Positions 38,708 to 47,997 of a DNA stretch of 64,000 nt are shown here, piece by piece. The stretch comes from Brevundimonas bullata (lineage in GTDB: Bacteria > Pseudomonadota > Alphaproteobacteria > Caulobacterales > Caulobacteraceae), in NCBI RefSeq assembly GCF_014207965.1, contig NZ_JACHLM010000003.1, positions 124,001 to 188,000 on the forward strand, written 5' to 3'. Every line of letters begins with the position of its first letter. Within the stretch, counting starts at the first letter, position 1. The notes below the pieces were generated by a model. The model was given only the letters and a program-made list of their open reading frames with translations, did no database searches and was not told where the DNA came from. The position numbers and the translations under genes are program-made.

Positions 38708-39880
38708 TTATGCGCTCAGTTCACTGACCGCCGTCGCAAACGCCCATTCCAGCCAAGGCGTTGCATCCACGACGTCCGCCGTCTCGACCGTGCAGCCGCA
38801 CCACAAACGCAGCCCCGGCGGGGCGTAACGGTGCGGCTCCATGTCGAACACCGCGCCTTCGTCTTCCAGCAAGGCCTTGAACCGCTTCACAAACGCCTTC
38901 TGCCCCGCCTCATCCAGGGCCGCGACGCGGGGATCGGTGAATTTCAGGCAGACCGAGGTGGTCGAGCGGATTTCCGGCCGGTCGGGAAGCATGGCGACCC
39001 ATTCGGTCCGCTCCACCCATTCCGCCAGCGCCGCGTAATTCCGCTCCGTGCGGCGGATCAACTCCGGCAGACCACCCGCGCCCTTGGCCCACTCCAGGGC
39101 ATCGATCCAGTCCTCGATGGTCAGAATGGAATAGGTGTTGATCACCACCCCGTCCGCCAGGGTCCGGTCGAAACCCTTCTTGTCGGTCAGGCGCAGCACC
39201 TTGGGGATCGACCGCTCGGGACGATAGGTATCCAGCCGTGCCACGGCGCGGGGCGACAGCACCATGACGCCGATGCCCGCCTCGCCGCCCAGCGCCTTCT
39301 GGAAGCTGAAGGTCGTCACATCCAGCTTGTCCCACGGCAGGTCCATGGCGAACGCCGCCGAGGTCGCGTCGCAGATGGTCAGCCCCTCGCGGTCGTCGGA
39401 AATCCAGTCGGCGTTGTCGACCCGCACGCCCGAGGTCGTGCCGTTCCACGGAAACACCACGTCCTTGCTGGGATCGACGCGGCTCATGTCCGGCAGCTCG
39501 CCCCAGGGCGCCGTCAGCACCTCGGGCTCCAGCTTCAGGTGATCGCGCACGTCGGTCGCCCAGACCTGACCGAAGTTCTCATAGGCCACGACCTGCACCG
39601 ACCGCTCGCCCAGCATGCCCCACAGCGCCGCCTCGACCGCGCCCGTGTCCGAGCCCGGCGTGTAGAGCAGCACATAGTCCTCTGGCGGGCTCAACACCTC
39701 CCGCGTCAGCCGCAAGCCATAGGCGAACCGCTCCACCACCTCCGGCGCGCGGATGCCGCGCCCCAGCAGGTTGGTCGGCAGCCCCGCCAGCGACCACCCC
39801 GGACGCTTGGCCGTCGGACCGGCGGAGAACCACGGGCGAGCAGGCTTGGCGTCAGGCTTGGCAACGGCTTGGGCGATCAT
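38708..39880 (-). CDS. serC: Phosphoserine aminotransferase
   Basis: A 390-residue class-V PLP aminotransferase starting MIAQAVAKPDAKPARPWFSA. 'AGPTAKRPGWSLAGLPTNLL' opens the fold, and the PLP Lys is in 'TFSFQKALGGEAG', preceded by 'ATSAAFAMDLPWDKLDV'. The length and sequence fit the longer alphaproteobacterial SerC subgroup (TIGR01365). It makes phosphoserine from 3-phosphohydroxypyruvate. No serA or serB is in the window. Confidence 0.93.
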   Translation of the reverse strand: MIAQAVAKPDAKPARPWFSAGPTAKRPGWSLAGLPTNLLGRGIRAPEVVERFAYGLRLTREVLSPPEDYVLLYTPGSDTGAVEAALWGMLGERSVQVVAYENFGQVWATDVRDHLKLEPEVLTAPWGELPDMSRVDPSKDVVFPWNGTTSGVRVDNADWISDDREGLTICDATSAAFAMDLPWDKLDVTTFSFQKALGGEAGIGVMVLSPRAVARLDTYRPERSIPKVLRLTDKKGFDRTLADGVVINTYSILTIEDWIDALEWAKGAGGLPELIRRTERNYAALAEWVERTEWVAMLPDRPEIRSTTSVCLKFTDPRVAALDEAGQKAFVKRFKALLEDEGAVFDMEPHRYAPPGLRLWCGCTVETADVVDATPWLEWAFATAVSELSA

Positions 39881-39917
39881 CGTCGTATCCGGCTTGGGGA
39901 GGAGATGTAGGGTCGGC

Positions 39918-40826
39918 TCAGCGTCCGGGCTTGTAGGGCCGCTTGTCGCGCCACTCGGTCGCGAACCGGATCAGCTCGTCGTCGGGCGTCTCCGGAAGGG
40001 TCACCGCCAGCTTGGCCAGCAGGTCGCCGCGCTTGCCGCCGACATAGGCGCCGCGTCCCTTGAGCCGCAGCACCTTGCCGCTGTTCGAGCCCTTGGGGAT
40101 GGTCATCATCACCGCGCCTTCAGGCGTCGGCACCTGGATCTTGCCGCCCAGAACCGCGTCCGGCACCGACACCGGCAGGTCCATGGTCAGGTCCGCCCCG
40201 TCGCGCTTGAACACAGGGTGCGGCGCGATCTTCAGTTCGATCAGGGCGTCGCCCGCCTGGCCGCCGCGTCCCGGCGCGCCCTGGCCCTTCAGCCGGATCA
40301 CCTGGCCCTCGGACGCGCCCTTGGGGATGACCACGTCCAGCATCCGCCCGTCCGAGAACTGGATGCGGCGCGTCGTGCCGGCGATGGAGTCCTCCAGACT
40401 GATGTCCAGCGTCGCCCGCACGTCCTGGCCCTTGCCGCCGCCGAAGCCGCCGCGTCCCGCCGTGCGTCCGCCGCCGCCAAAGGCGCCGAACAGTTCTTCA
40501 AGGTCGATGTCCTCGAACCCGCCGCGTCCGCCCGACCCGCCGAATCCGCCAAAGCCGCCCGAGCGCCCGGTGCCGCCGCCCGGCGGCGCGCGATACTGCT
40601 CGCGCCCGTCGGCGTCGATCTCGCCGCGATCGTACTTGGCCCGCTTCTCGGCGTCGCCCAGCAGGTCGAAGGCCGCCGTGATGCGCTTGAACCGCTCCTC
40701 GGAGACCTTGTCGCCGGGGTTCTTGTCCGGGTGCAGTTCCTTGGCCAGCTTGCGGAACGCCTTCTTGATCTCGTCCGCGCTCGCGCCTCTGGCAACGCCC
40801 AGTTCCTTGTAGGGATCGCCAGCCAC
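39918..40826 (-). CDS. DnaJ-class chaperone (CbpA-like: J domain, Gly-rich linker, C-terminal domain)
   Basis: A 302-residue protein with GTG start. The J domain covers residues 1-70, including 'LAKELHPDKNPGD' with the HPD motif. A Gly/Phe-rich linker follows (about 85-125), with no zinc-finger cysteines, then the two C-terminal peptide-binding beta domains ('GQVIRLKGQGAPGRGGQAGD' and 'MMTIPKGSNSGKVLRLKGRG'). Absence of the zinc finger makes it CbpA/type-B rather than DnaJ. It is an Hsp70 co-chaperone, encoded directly downstream of the GTA cluster. Confidence 0.92.
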   Translation of the reverse strand: MAGDPYKELGVARGASADEIKKAFRKLAKELHPDKNPGDKVSEERFKRITAAFDLLGDAEKRAKYDRGEIDADGREQYRAPPGGGTGRSGGFGGFGGSGGRGGFEDIDLEELFGAFGGGGRTAGRGGFGGGKGQDVRATLDISLEDSIAGTTRRIQFSDGRMLDVVIPKGASEGQVIRLKGQGAPGRGGQAGDALIELKIAPHPVFKRDGADLTMDLPVSVPDAVLGGKIQVPTPEGAVMMTIPKGSNSGKVLRLKGRGAYVGGKRGDLLAKLAVTLPETPDDELIRFATEWRDKRPYKPGR

Positions 40827-40906
40827 GTTCGCTTCACTCCGACATCAGAAAGGACCAGAGCGTCAGTTAAGCCATGCGCCCCCCCACTGGAAGGGGCAGA
40901 CGTGGT

Positions 40907-43900
40907 TTAGAGCAAAGGCGCCACCGCCTCCGCCCCCCAACCATAGCCCACTCCCCACTGCGCCACAGCGATCCGCGCGCCTTCGCCGACGCCGCCCGGC
41001 CAATCCGCCGCCATCGGCTCAGCGGCATAGATCGCCGCCAACCCCTCGACCTCCCAGACCCGTTTTTCAACCGCGCCGTGCAGCACCCGCACGCGGAACC
41101 GGCGCGGGTCGACCTCGACCGGCTCGACCTCCCAGCCCTCGCCGTTGATCCGCACCCGCGGCGTCCACGACAGCCGCCGCCCGCCGCCTTCAACCGCCAC
41201 CCGCAGATGCGCCGGTCGCCAGGGCCGCGCCGCCCGCGCCGTCCAGGTGAAGTCCGCCGCGCTGAAGCCGCTTCCCCCCGGCGGCGCCCCGACGGGTCCA
41301 GCCCGCCAGACCCTCGGCAGACCGCGCTCGCTCGCGCTCATCTCGACGCGCGGCAGGTCCCGGTCCAGAAACACCACGACCGCCCCGGCCGCAGCCGCCG
41401 CCGCCGTCGCCGCCTCGCTCCCCTGCTGCCCGCGCAACAGGCCGCTCAGCCGCCAGACCTCGCCGCCGACCAGGTCCGCGCGCCGATACTGCACCACCTC
41501 CCAGCCCGCCGCTGTCTCCAACGCCAGCGCACTACCGCCGCCAAGAACCCCCGCCGTTGTCAGGCTCTCCGGCGCCCGTCCCTCGACGCGCACCGTGATC
41601 GCGTTCGCCTCGTCCCAGCGCCCGATCACGCCGCGCCCGACCGCCTCGGTCAGCACCCCGACCGTCGCCGGCTGCTGCGCCGTCGCGCGCGGCGTCAGGG
41701 TCGTCGCATCCTGCCCGCCATGCACCGTCATCGGCCGCCACGGCTCGGCGGCGACCACGGCCACGGGCCGCGCGTCCTCCTCCGCGCCCGGCAAGGGCGG
41801 CAGGTCCATCAACCGCAGGAAGGGCGCGCCGACCACGGCCGGCCCCTCGCCGGGCCGCCAGTCGGGCCGCGCCTCGCCCGGCGCCTCGCGCACCACCGGC
41901 TCCAGCGTCGCCTTGGGCTGCTCGTCGATGTCCAGCCGCGCCACTCGCCATTCGCCGGGCCGCCCCTCGACCTCCACCGTATCGCCCGGCTCCAGCTTCA
42001 GCGCTTCCAGCGGCCCCAGCCGCACGTTCAGCCGATCCGTCTCGCCTCCCGCCGTCGCCAGGGTTCGCCGCGCCAGTGCCGCCGTCAGCGCCGCGTCGCA
42101 CACGGCGGGCAGTTCCAGATCCACGCCGCCGCCGTCTCCGCCCGGTTCGGCGCGCACCACGACCGAGCCGATCTGATAGTCCGCCGCCTCGTCGATGAAC
42201 CGCACCCGCACGACGTCGGGCCGGGGCTCCAGCGACCGCTCCGCCGCCACGCCGCTCCCCTCTTCGGGCAGAGCCAGGGCTTCGGCGGTCAGGGCCAGCA
42301 CCGCCGCGCCGTCGTCCGACACCGCCACCCGCCCGTCGCGCTCCGCTGCGGTCGCGCCGAACGCCGCCAACAGCGGCTCCAGCGCATCACGCGTCCGCAT
42401 CGGGCGGTCGATCACATAGCCCGCCGCCTGATCCTCCAGCGCCGACACGCTGAACGCCTCGTCCTCCAGCCCCCCGCGCTTCAGGACCGCGGCGATCAGG
42501 TCCGCCGCCTCGCCGCCCATCCGCCCGTTCAGCCAGTGCCCGGCCCGCCAGGCGCCGGCGTCGGCCCAGACCTCCGCCAGCGCCGGAAAAGCCGGATAGG
42601 GCCTTGCATCCCAGCACCAGGCGTCCGCCCCCTCCAACATCGGTCCGCCATAGACCGGCGAAACCGGATTGTTCTCAGGCCGCGCGTAATGCGTGAGGAC
42701 CGCCTCCAGCGCCCGGCGCTGCATCCGGTCGTCGCGCGCCCCTGTCGAAAAGGGCGGCAGGGCGTTCTCGCTGCTCTTGGGGTCCTGAAACAGGTTCGGC
42801 GCATTGCCGCCCCGGTCCACCGCGGCGCAGCCGAACTCGGTCAGCCGGATCGGCTTCATGCCCGGAACCCAGGCCGTCGGCGTCGCACTCCTTGCGCCCG
42901 CGACCCGCTCATGGTGCAGGTTCGACCACCAGCTCTTCAGGTCCTTGGGCCGGAACACCCAGTCCTCGCCGTGCGCGGTGTCGACGATGGGCGTGCGCGC
43001 CTGCGCCGCCCGATCGGCGTCCGAGGCGTAATACCAGTCATAGCCCTCGCCGCCCGCGATCTGCCCGGCCAGATAGGCGGCTGAGGACGGCCCCCGGAAC
43101 CCCGCCTCGGCGTCCAGACCCCCGCCGCCGTCGCGCCAGTCGCCGTCGCGCCAGTCGCCCAGCGGCGGATACCAGTCGACGCCGACGTAATCGATGTTGG
43201 GATCGGCCCACAGCGGGTCGAGATGATAGCGCACCTCTCCGTTCGTCTGCCGCCCGAAATACTCCGACCAGTCCGCCGCGTAGCTCAGCTTCACCCCGGC
43301 CCCGACCACCGCCCGGCACTCCGCCGCCAGCGCCCGGAACTGGGCCACGGCCGGAAAGCCGCCGCCTGCGTCGCGCGTCCAGGTCAGGCCCCGCATCTCC
43401 GAGCCGATCAGCAGCCCGTCCGCGCCTTCCTCCGCCGCGATCGCCGCATAGTGCAGCGCCAGCCGCCTCAGGCCCCAGCCGTCCGGCGTGCCGAACATGG
43501 CCGCGACCTCGGCGGCGGCGCCCGCGCCATCGGTCCCCGTCACCCGCCCGCGCCACGGATAGCCGTCGCAGTCCATGAAGACGAAGGGATAGAGGGTCAC
43601 CTCCAGCCCGCGCGCCTTCAGCGCCCGGATCGCCTGTCGCACGCTCTCGTCGGACGGCGTGCCGCCATAGGCGGGACCCACGCCGCCCTTGCCGTCGCCC
43701 ACCTCGGAAACCAGGTGCGCCCCGGCCCGGTCCACCCCCGCCACCGCCCACGTCAGCGGCTCGGTCGCCTTGGTGCGGTTCTCCACGCCCGGCCGAATGC
43801 GGCACGCGCCCGCCCGCACGTCGTCGCCGAACCAGCCGACGATCAGGCTCACCCGCTTCAGCTTCGGCGCCTGGACCATCAGTTGATCCAGCGACACCAG

Positions 43901-44626
43901 CAGATCGGCGCGCCCCTCGGCGCTATGCACGTTCTCGGCCCGGGTCCGCGACAGACCCTCGCGCTGCATCACCGCCTCGGTCGCCAGACAGAACTCCCCC
44001 GCGCCGGGGATCAGGCACACCCCTTCCAGCAGGTCCTCCAGCCGCCCTTCGCCCGTCGCCCGCCGGAACACCTCGAACGCCAGCTGCGGCGCGCGATTGC
44101 CGAACGGCCCCAGCGGCAGGTCCTCGAACACCGCATAGGCCGTGCCGCGAAACGCCGGCGCCGCCCCCTCCACCGCCTCGATCAACGGGTCGGGCGTCTG
44201 ATCCGCCGTGCCGCGATGAACCCGCATCGTCACGCCCGTCAGGTCCAGCGGCTGGCCGTCGGCCCAGACCCGGCCCACCCCGTCGATCGGCCCCTCGCCC
44301 AGCCCCACGGCGAAGCTCAACGAATAGTCGTATTCGACCGTCCTCTGCCCGCCCTTGCCGCCCGACCGCTTGTTCTTGCTTTCCAGAAAGCGCGCGGCCC
44401 AGATCACCTGCCCCGTCACCCGCGCCCGTCCGAAGACGCAGGCCATCGGCGCCCCGTCCGCCGACGACTGCAACTCCAGGCCCGGCAGCCGCGGACCCTT
44501 CTGCCGCGCCGGCGACAGGCTGGCGATGACGTAGTTGTCGATGGCCCGCCCGACAGTCGCGCCGACAAAGGCGCCGATCGGCCCGCCGATCGAACCGCCG
44601 ACCGCCGTCAGAACAACCTGCGCCAT
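40907..44626 (-). CDS. GTA host-specificity / baseplate hub protein (g15)
   Basis: The 1239-residue protein is the last gene of the GTA operon. The N-terminus has the Gly-rich hydrophobic stretch of phage tail-tip proteins ('GGSIGGPIGAFVGATVGRAI'). Residues about 330-720 are the GTA TIM-barrel-like domain ('VTLYPFVFMDCDGYPWRGRV', 'GADGLLIGSEMRGLTWTRDA', 'IDYVGVDWYPPLGDW'). The C-terminal third is beta-rich tail-hub sequence ending in a lectin-like region. Length and order match RcGTA g15. It starts one base before the end of the g14 stop. Confidence 0.92.
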   Translation of the reverse strand: MAQVVLTAVGGSIGGPIGAFVGATVGRAIDNYVIASLSPARQKGPRLPGLELQSSADGAPMACVFGRARVTGQVIWAARFLESKNKRSGGKGGQRTVEYDYSLSFAVGLGEGPIDGVGRVWADGQPLDLTGVTMRVHRGTADQTPDPLIEAVEGAAPAFRGTAYAVFEDLPLGPFGNRAPQLAFEVFRRATGEGRLEDLLEGVCLIPGAGEFCLATEAVMQREGLSRTRAENVHSAEGRADLLVSLDQLMVQAPKLKRVSLIVGWFGDDVRAGACRIRPGVENRTKATEPLTWAVAGVDRAGAHLVSEVGDGKGGVGPAYGGTPSDESVRQAIRALKARGLEVTLYPFVFMDCDGYPWRGRVTGTDGAGAAAEVAAMFGTPDGWGLRRLALHYAAIAAEEGADGLLIGSEMRGLTWTRDAGGGFPAVAQFRALAAECRAVVGAGVKLSYAADWSEYFGRQTNGEVRYHLDPLWADPNIDYVGVDWYPPLGDWRDGDWRDGGGGLDAEAGFRGPSSAAYLAGQIAGGEGYDWYYASDADRAAQARTPIVDTAHGEDWVFRPKDLKSWWSNLHHERVAGARSATPTAWVPGMKPIRLTEFGCAAVDRGGNAPNLFQDPKSSENALPPFSTGARDDRMQRRALEAVLTHYARPENNPVSPVYGGPMLEGADAWCWDARPYPAFPALAEVWADAGAWRAGHWLNGRMGGEAADLIAAVLKRGGLEDEAFSVSALEDQAAGYVIDRPMRTRDALEPLLAAFGATAAERDGRVAVSDDGAAVLALTAEALALPEEGSGVAAERSLEPRPDVVRVRFIDEAADYQIGSVVVRAEPGGDGGGVDLELPAVCDAALTAALARRTLATAGGETDRLNVRLGPLEALKLEPGDTVEVEGRPGEWRVARLDIDEQPKATLEPVVREAPGEARPDWRPGEGPAVVGAPFLRLMDLPPLPGAEEDARPVAVVAAEPWRPMTVHGGQDATTLTPRATAQQPATVGVLTEAVGRGVIGRWDEANAITVRVEGRAPESLTTAGVLGGGSALALETAAGWEVVQYRRADLVGGEVWRLSGLLRGQQGSEAATAAAAAAGAVVVFLDRDLPRVEMSASERGLPRVWRAGPVGAPPGGSGFSAADFTWTARAARPWRPAHLRVAVEGGGRRLSWTPRVRINGEGWEVEPVEVDPRRFRVRVLHGAVEKRVWEVEGLAAIYAAEPMAADWPGGVGEGARIAVAQWGVGYGWGAEAVAPLL

Positions 44627-45088
44627 TCAGTCCTCCTTCGTCGCCGGCCAGCGGAAGGCCGCGACCAGTCTTCGCCGCCACCACGGCCCCATCCAGCTCT
44701 CGACCACCGACCGCCCCCAATAGGCGTGGATCATCCGCCGCTCCGGCCCGTCATCCGCGCTCAGGATGGCGCAGTGCTTGACCGGACAGCCCTCGCTCAT
44801 GCGGAACAGCAGCACATCGCCGGGCCTCGCCCTCTCCACCGCCACCTCGACCAGCCGCCGCCTGGCCGCCTGCAACAGCGTCTCCTCGCCCCCGACCTCG
44901 GCCCAGTCGGCGCGATAGGGCGGCGGCGCCTCCGGCTCCTCGCCCACCACCTCGCGCCACACCCCGCGCACCAGACCCAGACAGTCCGCCCCCTCGCCCT
45001 TCACGCTGGCCTGATGCCGATAGGGCGTCCCCAGCCAGCCGCGCGCGGCGGCGAGAACCGCATCATTCAATCCTCCCCCGCCTCTCAT
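44627..45088 (-). CDS. GTA NlpC/P60 cell-wall peptidase (g14)
   Basis: A 153-residue protein whose ATG at 45088 overlaps the g13 stop by four bases (ATGA). The NlpC/P60 catalytic Cys is in 'GEGADCLGLVRGVWREV', the His in 'GCPVKHCAILS' and the third polar residue in 'MIHAYWGRSV'. In RcGTA the homologue sits at the tail tip and digests peptidoglycan during DNA delivery. Upstream in-frame starts belong to the g13 region and are rejected. Confidence 0.9.
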   Translation of the reverse strand: MRGGGGLNDAVLAAARGWLGTPYRHQASVKGEGADCLGLVRGVWREVVGEEPEAPPPYRADWAEVGGEETLLQAARRRLVEVAVERARPGDVLLFRMSEGCPVKHCAILSADDGPERRMIHAYWGRSVVESWMGPWWRRRLVAAFRWPATKED

Positions 45089-45738
45089 CGCCGGCTCCCC
45101 CCGTCGTTCCGTCCCGTCCCGACCGGCCGCGCCGTCAGGAAGTCGTCGCCCGGGATGTCGGGAAAGCCCTGGAAGTTGACGCCGTTGCCGAAGCTCTCGA
45201 CGCAGGTCGTCCACCGCTTGTCGCAGTCTCGCCCCGCCGTCCCCGCCGCGCTCAACCCGCAACGCCCGTCGCCCAGCACCGCGTCGCAGGTCCGGCCATA
45301 GGTTCGCCCGACTACCCGCTCCAGCGCCGCCATCGGCCCGTCCAGATCGGCGATGAAGGCCCCGGCCTCGCGCCGGATCCGCGCCAGCGTCCCCGCCCAC
45401 ACCCGCACCCTCAGCGCAGGCTCGGTCCAGTCCGCCCGCCACAGCTCGACCCGCGCCCCGTCGTAGAGGCCCGCCGCGATGTCGCCCTCGGTGATCGCCT
45501 CGTCGTCCAGGCCGCCCGACGCCGACAGCCCGCCCGCCGCCAGCCCGACCGCGCCCTCGCCCGCCCCCGCGGTCCAGCCGCTGCCCGCGCGACAGGTCAC
45601 GCCCTCGATGTCCAGGTCGCGATCATGATCGGTGAAGCCCAGCACCGCGCCGTCGCCCCGCCTCAGCACCCAGGCGTGGCACAGCATCGCCGCCCCGCTT
45701 TCGATGCGGGCGGCCAGTTCCTCCGGTATGTCGCGCAT
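45085..45738 (-). CDS. GTA baseplate protein, DUF2163 (g13)
   Basis: A 217-residue protein with 'VLGFTDHDRDLDIEGVTCRA' and the C-terminal 'LERVVGRTYGRTCDAVLGDG' followed by RCGLSAAG, the conserved Cys-containing DUF2163 signature that coordinates an iron-sulfur-like site in baseplate hubs. Order g12-g13-g14 and tight spacing (2 bases to g12) identify it as g13 of the gene transfer agent. Confidence 0.92.
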   Translation of the reverse strand: MRDIPEELAARIESGAAMLCHAWVLRRGDGAVLGFTDHDRDLDIEGVTCRAGSGWTAGAGEGAVGLAAGGLSASGGLDDEAITEGDIAAGLYDGARVELWRADWTEPALRVRVWAGTLARIRREAGAFIADLDGPMAALERVVGRTYGRTCDAVLGDGRCGLSAAGTAGRDCDKRWTTCVESFGNGVNFQGFPDIPGDDFLTARPVGTGRNDGGSRR

Positions 45739-45740
45739 GC

Positions 45741-46352
45741 CTAAACCCGCACCTCGATCAGCGGCATGGCGACCATCCGTCCCGCGCCGAAGCTCTCCAG
45801 CGTCACCTCGATCCGATCGGCGTCGAACCGCACCGGCACGTCAAAGACGAAGCCCGCCGTCACGACCGCGCCGCTGGCCGGCGCCGCCGCCAGCGTCACC
45901 TGCCCCGTCGCGGCATCGACGCTGAATGCCGTCGTCTCCACGCCGTTCACCGCCAGCCGCACCGACCCCTCGACCGGCTTCCTGATGCGCCGCTCGTGAT
46001 CGCCATAGACCTTGCGCAACCCAAAGCTTCGCCGCGTCCCGTCGCCCGTGCCGATCCTCTGGTCCGTCGCCGCTGGCGCCTCGCCCGGCGCGCAGCTCTT
46101 GAAGTCGGCGAAGTCGCGGAACCGGAAGCCGTACAGCCGCCCCCGGCGCGCCTCGAAAAAGGCCGTCAGCGCCGCCATGTCGTCCAGCGACCGCAGCCCC
46201 GCCCCGATCAGATACCGTCTTCGCCCCTCGGCCCAGGGCGTCGAGCGCCGCTCGAACCCGGACCCCAGCGTCGTGATCTCGGTCCGCCGCTCGACCCCGC
46301 CGGTCGATCCGAAGGCCAGCCGCGCCGGCAGACGCACCTCGTGAAAGGCCAT
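45741..46352 (-). CDS. GTA distal tail protein, DUF2460 (g12)
   Basis: A 203-residue protein from ATG 46352, with CAGGAG seven bases upstream. It starts MAFHEVRLPARLAFGSTGGV and contains 'GVERRTEITTLGSGFERRST', 'FFEARRGRLYGFRFRDFADF' and 'RRIRKPVEGSVRLAVNG', all DUF2460 hallmarks. This is the first gene of the distal GTA block; between it and g11 lie two antisense DUF805 genes, so it needs read-through or its own promoter. Confidence 0.93.
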   Translation of the reverse strand: MAFHEVRLPARLAFGSTGGVERRTEITTLGSGFERRSTPWAEGRRRYLIGAGLRSLDDMAALTAFFEARRGRLYGFRFRDFADFKSCAPGEAPAATDQRIGTGDGTRRSFGLRKVYGDHERRIRKPVEGSVRLAVNGVETTAFSVDAATGQVTLAAAPASGAVVTAGFVFDVPVRFDADRIEVTLESFGAGRMVAMPLIEVRV

Positions 46353-46435
46353 CAAAAACTCCTGTTATCTTGATTTTCCGCAACCGCCCGTCCAGTGAGC
46401 GAAGGCGATCCGCTCGATCGCGCCGGGGGACCTGC

Positions 46436-47068
46436 ATGCGCGGTGAAATTCTCAGCTACGACGCCGTCGGCGGCGAGGGCCTGATCAGCGGCGATGACCT
46501 GCAGCGCTATCGCTTCTCCGGCGTCGATGTGGGCGGCGGTCAGGAACCCGTCCCCGGTCTGCGCGTCGACTTCGTGCCCCTGGACGACCGCGCCGCCCAG
46601 ATCATCCCTCTGCTCGTTCAGGCGTCTGGCCTGTCGCCGGCGGCCTACTCGCCCGGAGAGCCGCAGCTTGGCGCCTGGGCCTACTTCGTGCGCTGCATCC
46701 GCGAGAAATTCGTCGACGGCGACGGTCGCGCCCGACGTCTGGAGTACTGGTCCTTCGTCCTGTTCACCTGGCTGACGACGATCGCGGCCTTCCTGCCCTT
46801 CTTTATCGTCATGAGCTTTGCGGGCGACGGTGAGACTCTGTTCCCTCTCGCCGCCTTGATGTTGCTGGCGCCGTCGCTGTGGATGCTGTTCCTCGTCATT
46901 CCGGGCATCAGCCTGGCCTCCCGCCGCCTGCATGATGTCGGCCTCTCGGGCTGGCTCTGTCTGGTGAGCTTCGTTCCCTACGTCGGCGGTCTCTTCATGC
47001 TGATCATCGCCTGCATCCCCTCCCAGCCCCAGCCCAACCACTACGGCCTCGCGCCCAAGCGCTTCTGA
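46436..47068 (+). CDS. Membrane protein: N-terminal cold-shock-like OB domain plus DUF805
   Basis: A 210-residue protein from ATG 46436 (MRGEILSYDAVGGEGLISGD). Residues 1-60 read like a small CSD/OB beta-barrel (GLISGDDLQRYRFS...GLRVDFVPL). Residues about 90-208 are DUF805 with four membrane helices: 'GRARRLEYWSFVLFTWL', 'LASRRLHDVGLSGWLCLVSF' and the C-terminal 'QPNHYGLAP'. A basic 22-residue extension from an upstream ATG-less frame is not used. It is tandemly followed by a paralogue, both antisense to the GTA operon between g11 and g12. Function unknown. Confidence 0.85.
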   Translation: MRGEILSYDAVGGEGLISGDDLQRYRFSGVDVGGGQEPVPGLRVDFVPLDDRAAQIIPLLVQASGLSPAAYSPGEPQLGAWAYFVRCIREKFVDGDGRARRLEYWSFVLFTWLTTIAAFLPFFIVMSFAGDGETLFPLAALMLLAPSLWMLFLVIPGISLASRRLHDVGLSGWLCLVSFVPYVGGLFMLIIACIPSQPQPNHYGLAPKRF

Positions 47069-47190
47069 CCCAAACTGAGACTCGTTCTTAAAAACGGATG
47101 ACAAGGCCACGCTTTGGCTTGTCTGAAAACCGACGCTCGGTCATGCTCGCCTCAAAGCGGCAGGGGCCGTTCAGATCAGGAGACTTGCGA

Positions 47191-47892
47191 GTGCGCGGTG
47201 AAATTCTCAGCTATGACGACGTGTCGGGCACCGGCCTGATCAGCGGCGACGACAGCATCCGCTACGGCTTCGCCCGTTCGGCCATTCAGGCCGGCGCGAC
47301 CATCCGCGCCGGCGCCCGCGTCGACTTCGTGGCCGAGGGTCTGGAAGCGACGCAGATCATGGTCCTGGCCGGCGATCCCGCCGCCGCCTTCGGCCAGGCC
47401 GCTCAGTCCACCTACGTCGCCCGCGACACCGGCGGCGGCTACGACTTCCAGAGCGCCATGCTCTCGTTCAACGGCCGTCTGCGCCGCCAGCACTTCTGGA
47501 TCAGCTGGCTGATCCTGCTGGGCGCCGGGGTCGTTCTCGGCTGGATTCCGATCCTCGGCACGATCCTGTCGATCGCGATGATCTGGCCCAATCTCGCCAT
47601 TGTGGTGAAGCGTCTGCACGACATGGGCAAGACCGGCTGGTTTGCCGTTGTTCCCTGGGTCGCCAACATCGTCGGCTTCATCATGATCATCAGCGCCGTC
47701 GGCATGTCGATCATCACCAACCCCCAGGCTTTCGAGAACGAAGATCCCGAGGCCATGTTGGCGATGTTCGGCTCCATGATGGGCGGCATCGCCGTAATGT
47801 TCCTGGTCAACATCGCCTTCCTGCTTTGGATCGGCATCGGCGACAGCCAGCGCGGCGACAACAAGTACGGCCCCAATCCCAAGGGCGAGTAA
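47191..47892 (+). CDS. Second CSD-like/DUF805 membrane protein (tandem paralogue)
   Basis: A 233-residue protein starting GTG at 47191 (V/M-RGEILSYDDVSGTGLISGD). The start is chosen by alignment with the preceding gene and by CAGGAG upstream. The CSD-like part is residues 1-55. DUF805 follows with 'FNGRLRRQHFWISWLIL', 'IVVKRLHDMGKTGWFAVVPW' and 'IGDSQRGDNKYGPNP'; the middle loop carries an acidic insertion (NEDPEAMLAMFGSMM). Gene duplication is evident from the near-identical first 12 codons. It ends at a strong terminator. Confidence 0.87.
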   Translation: MRGEILSYDDVSGTGLISGDDSIRYGFARSAIQAGATIRAGARVDFVAEGLEATQIMVLAGDPAAAFGQAAQSTYVARDTGGGYDFQSAMLSFNGRLRRQHFWISWLILLGAGVVLGWIPILGTILSIAMIWPNLAIVVKRLHDMGKTGWFAVVPWVANIVGFIMIISAVGMSIITNPQAFENEDPEAMLAMFGSMMGGIAVMFLVNIAFLLWIGIGDSQRGDNKYGPNPKGE

Positions 47893-47898
47893 GACCAA

Positions 47899-47930
47899 GG
47901 GGCGCTCTTCGGAGCGCCCCATTCTTTTTG
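47899..47930 (+). terminator. Terminator after the DUF805 pair
   Basis: GGGGCGCTC and GAGCGCCCC form a nine-base stem with the loop TTCG, followed by ATTCTTTTTG. On the opposite strand the tail is only TTGGTCTT, so GTA read-through may be less affected. Confidence 0.85.
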
Positions 47931-47997
47931 AGGCTATCGCTCGGCGCGCGGCGCCTCACTGCTTGAGCCCCGTTTTTGGTGGATATCGCCCGGGCCC

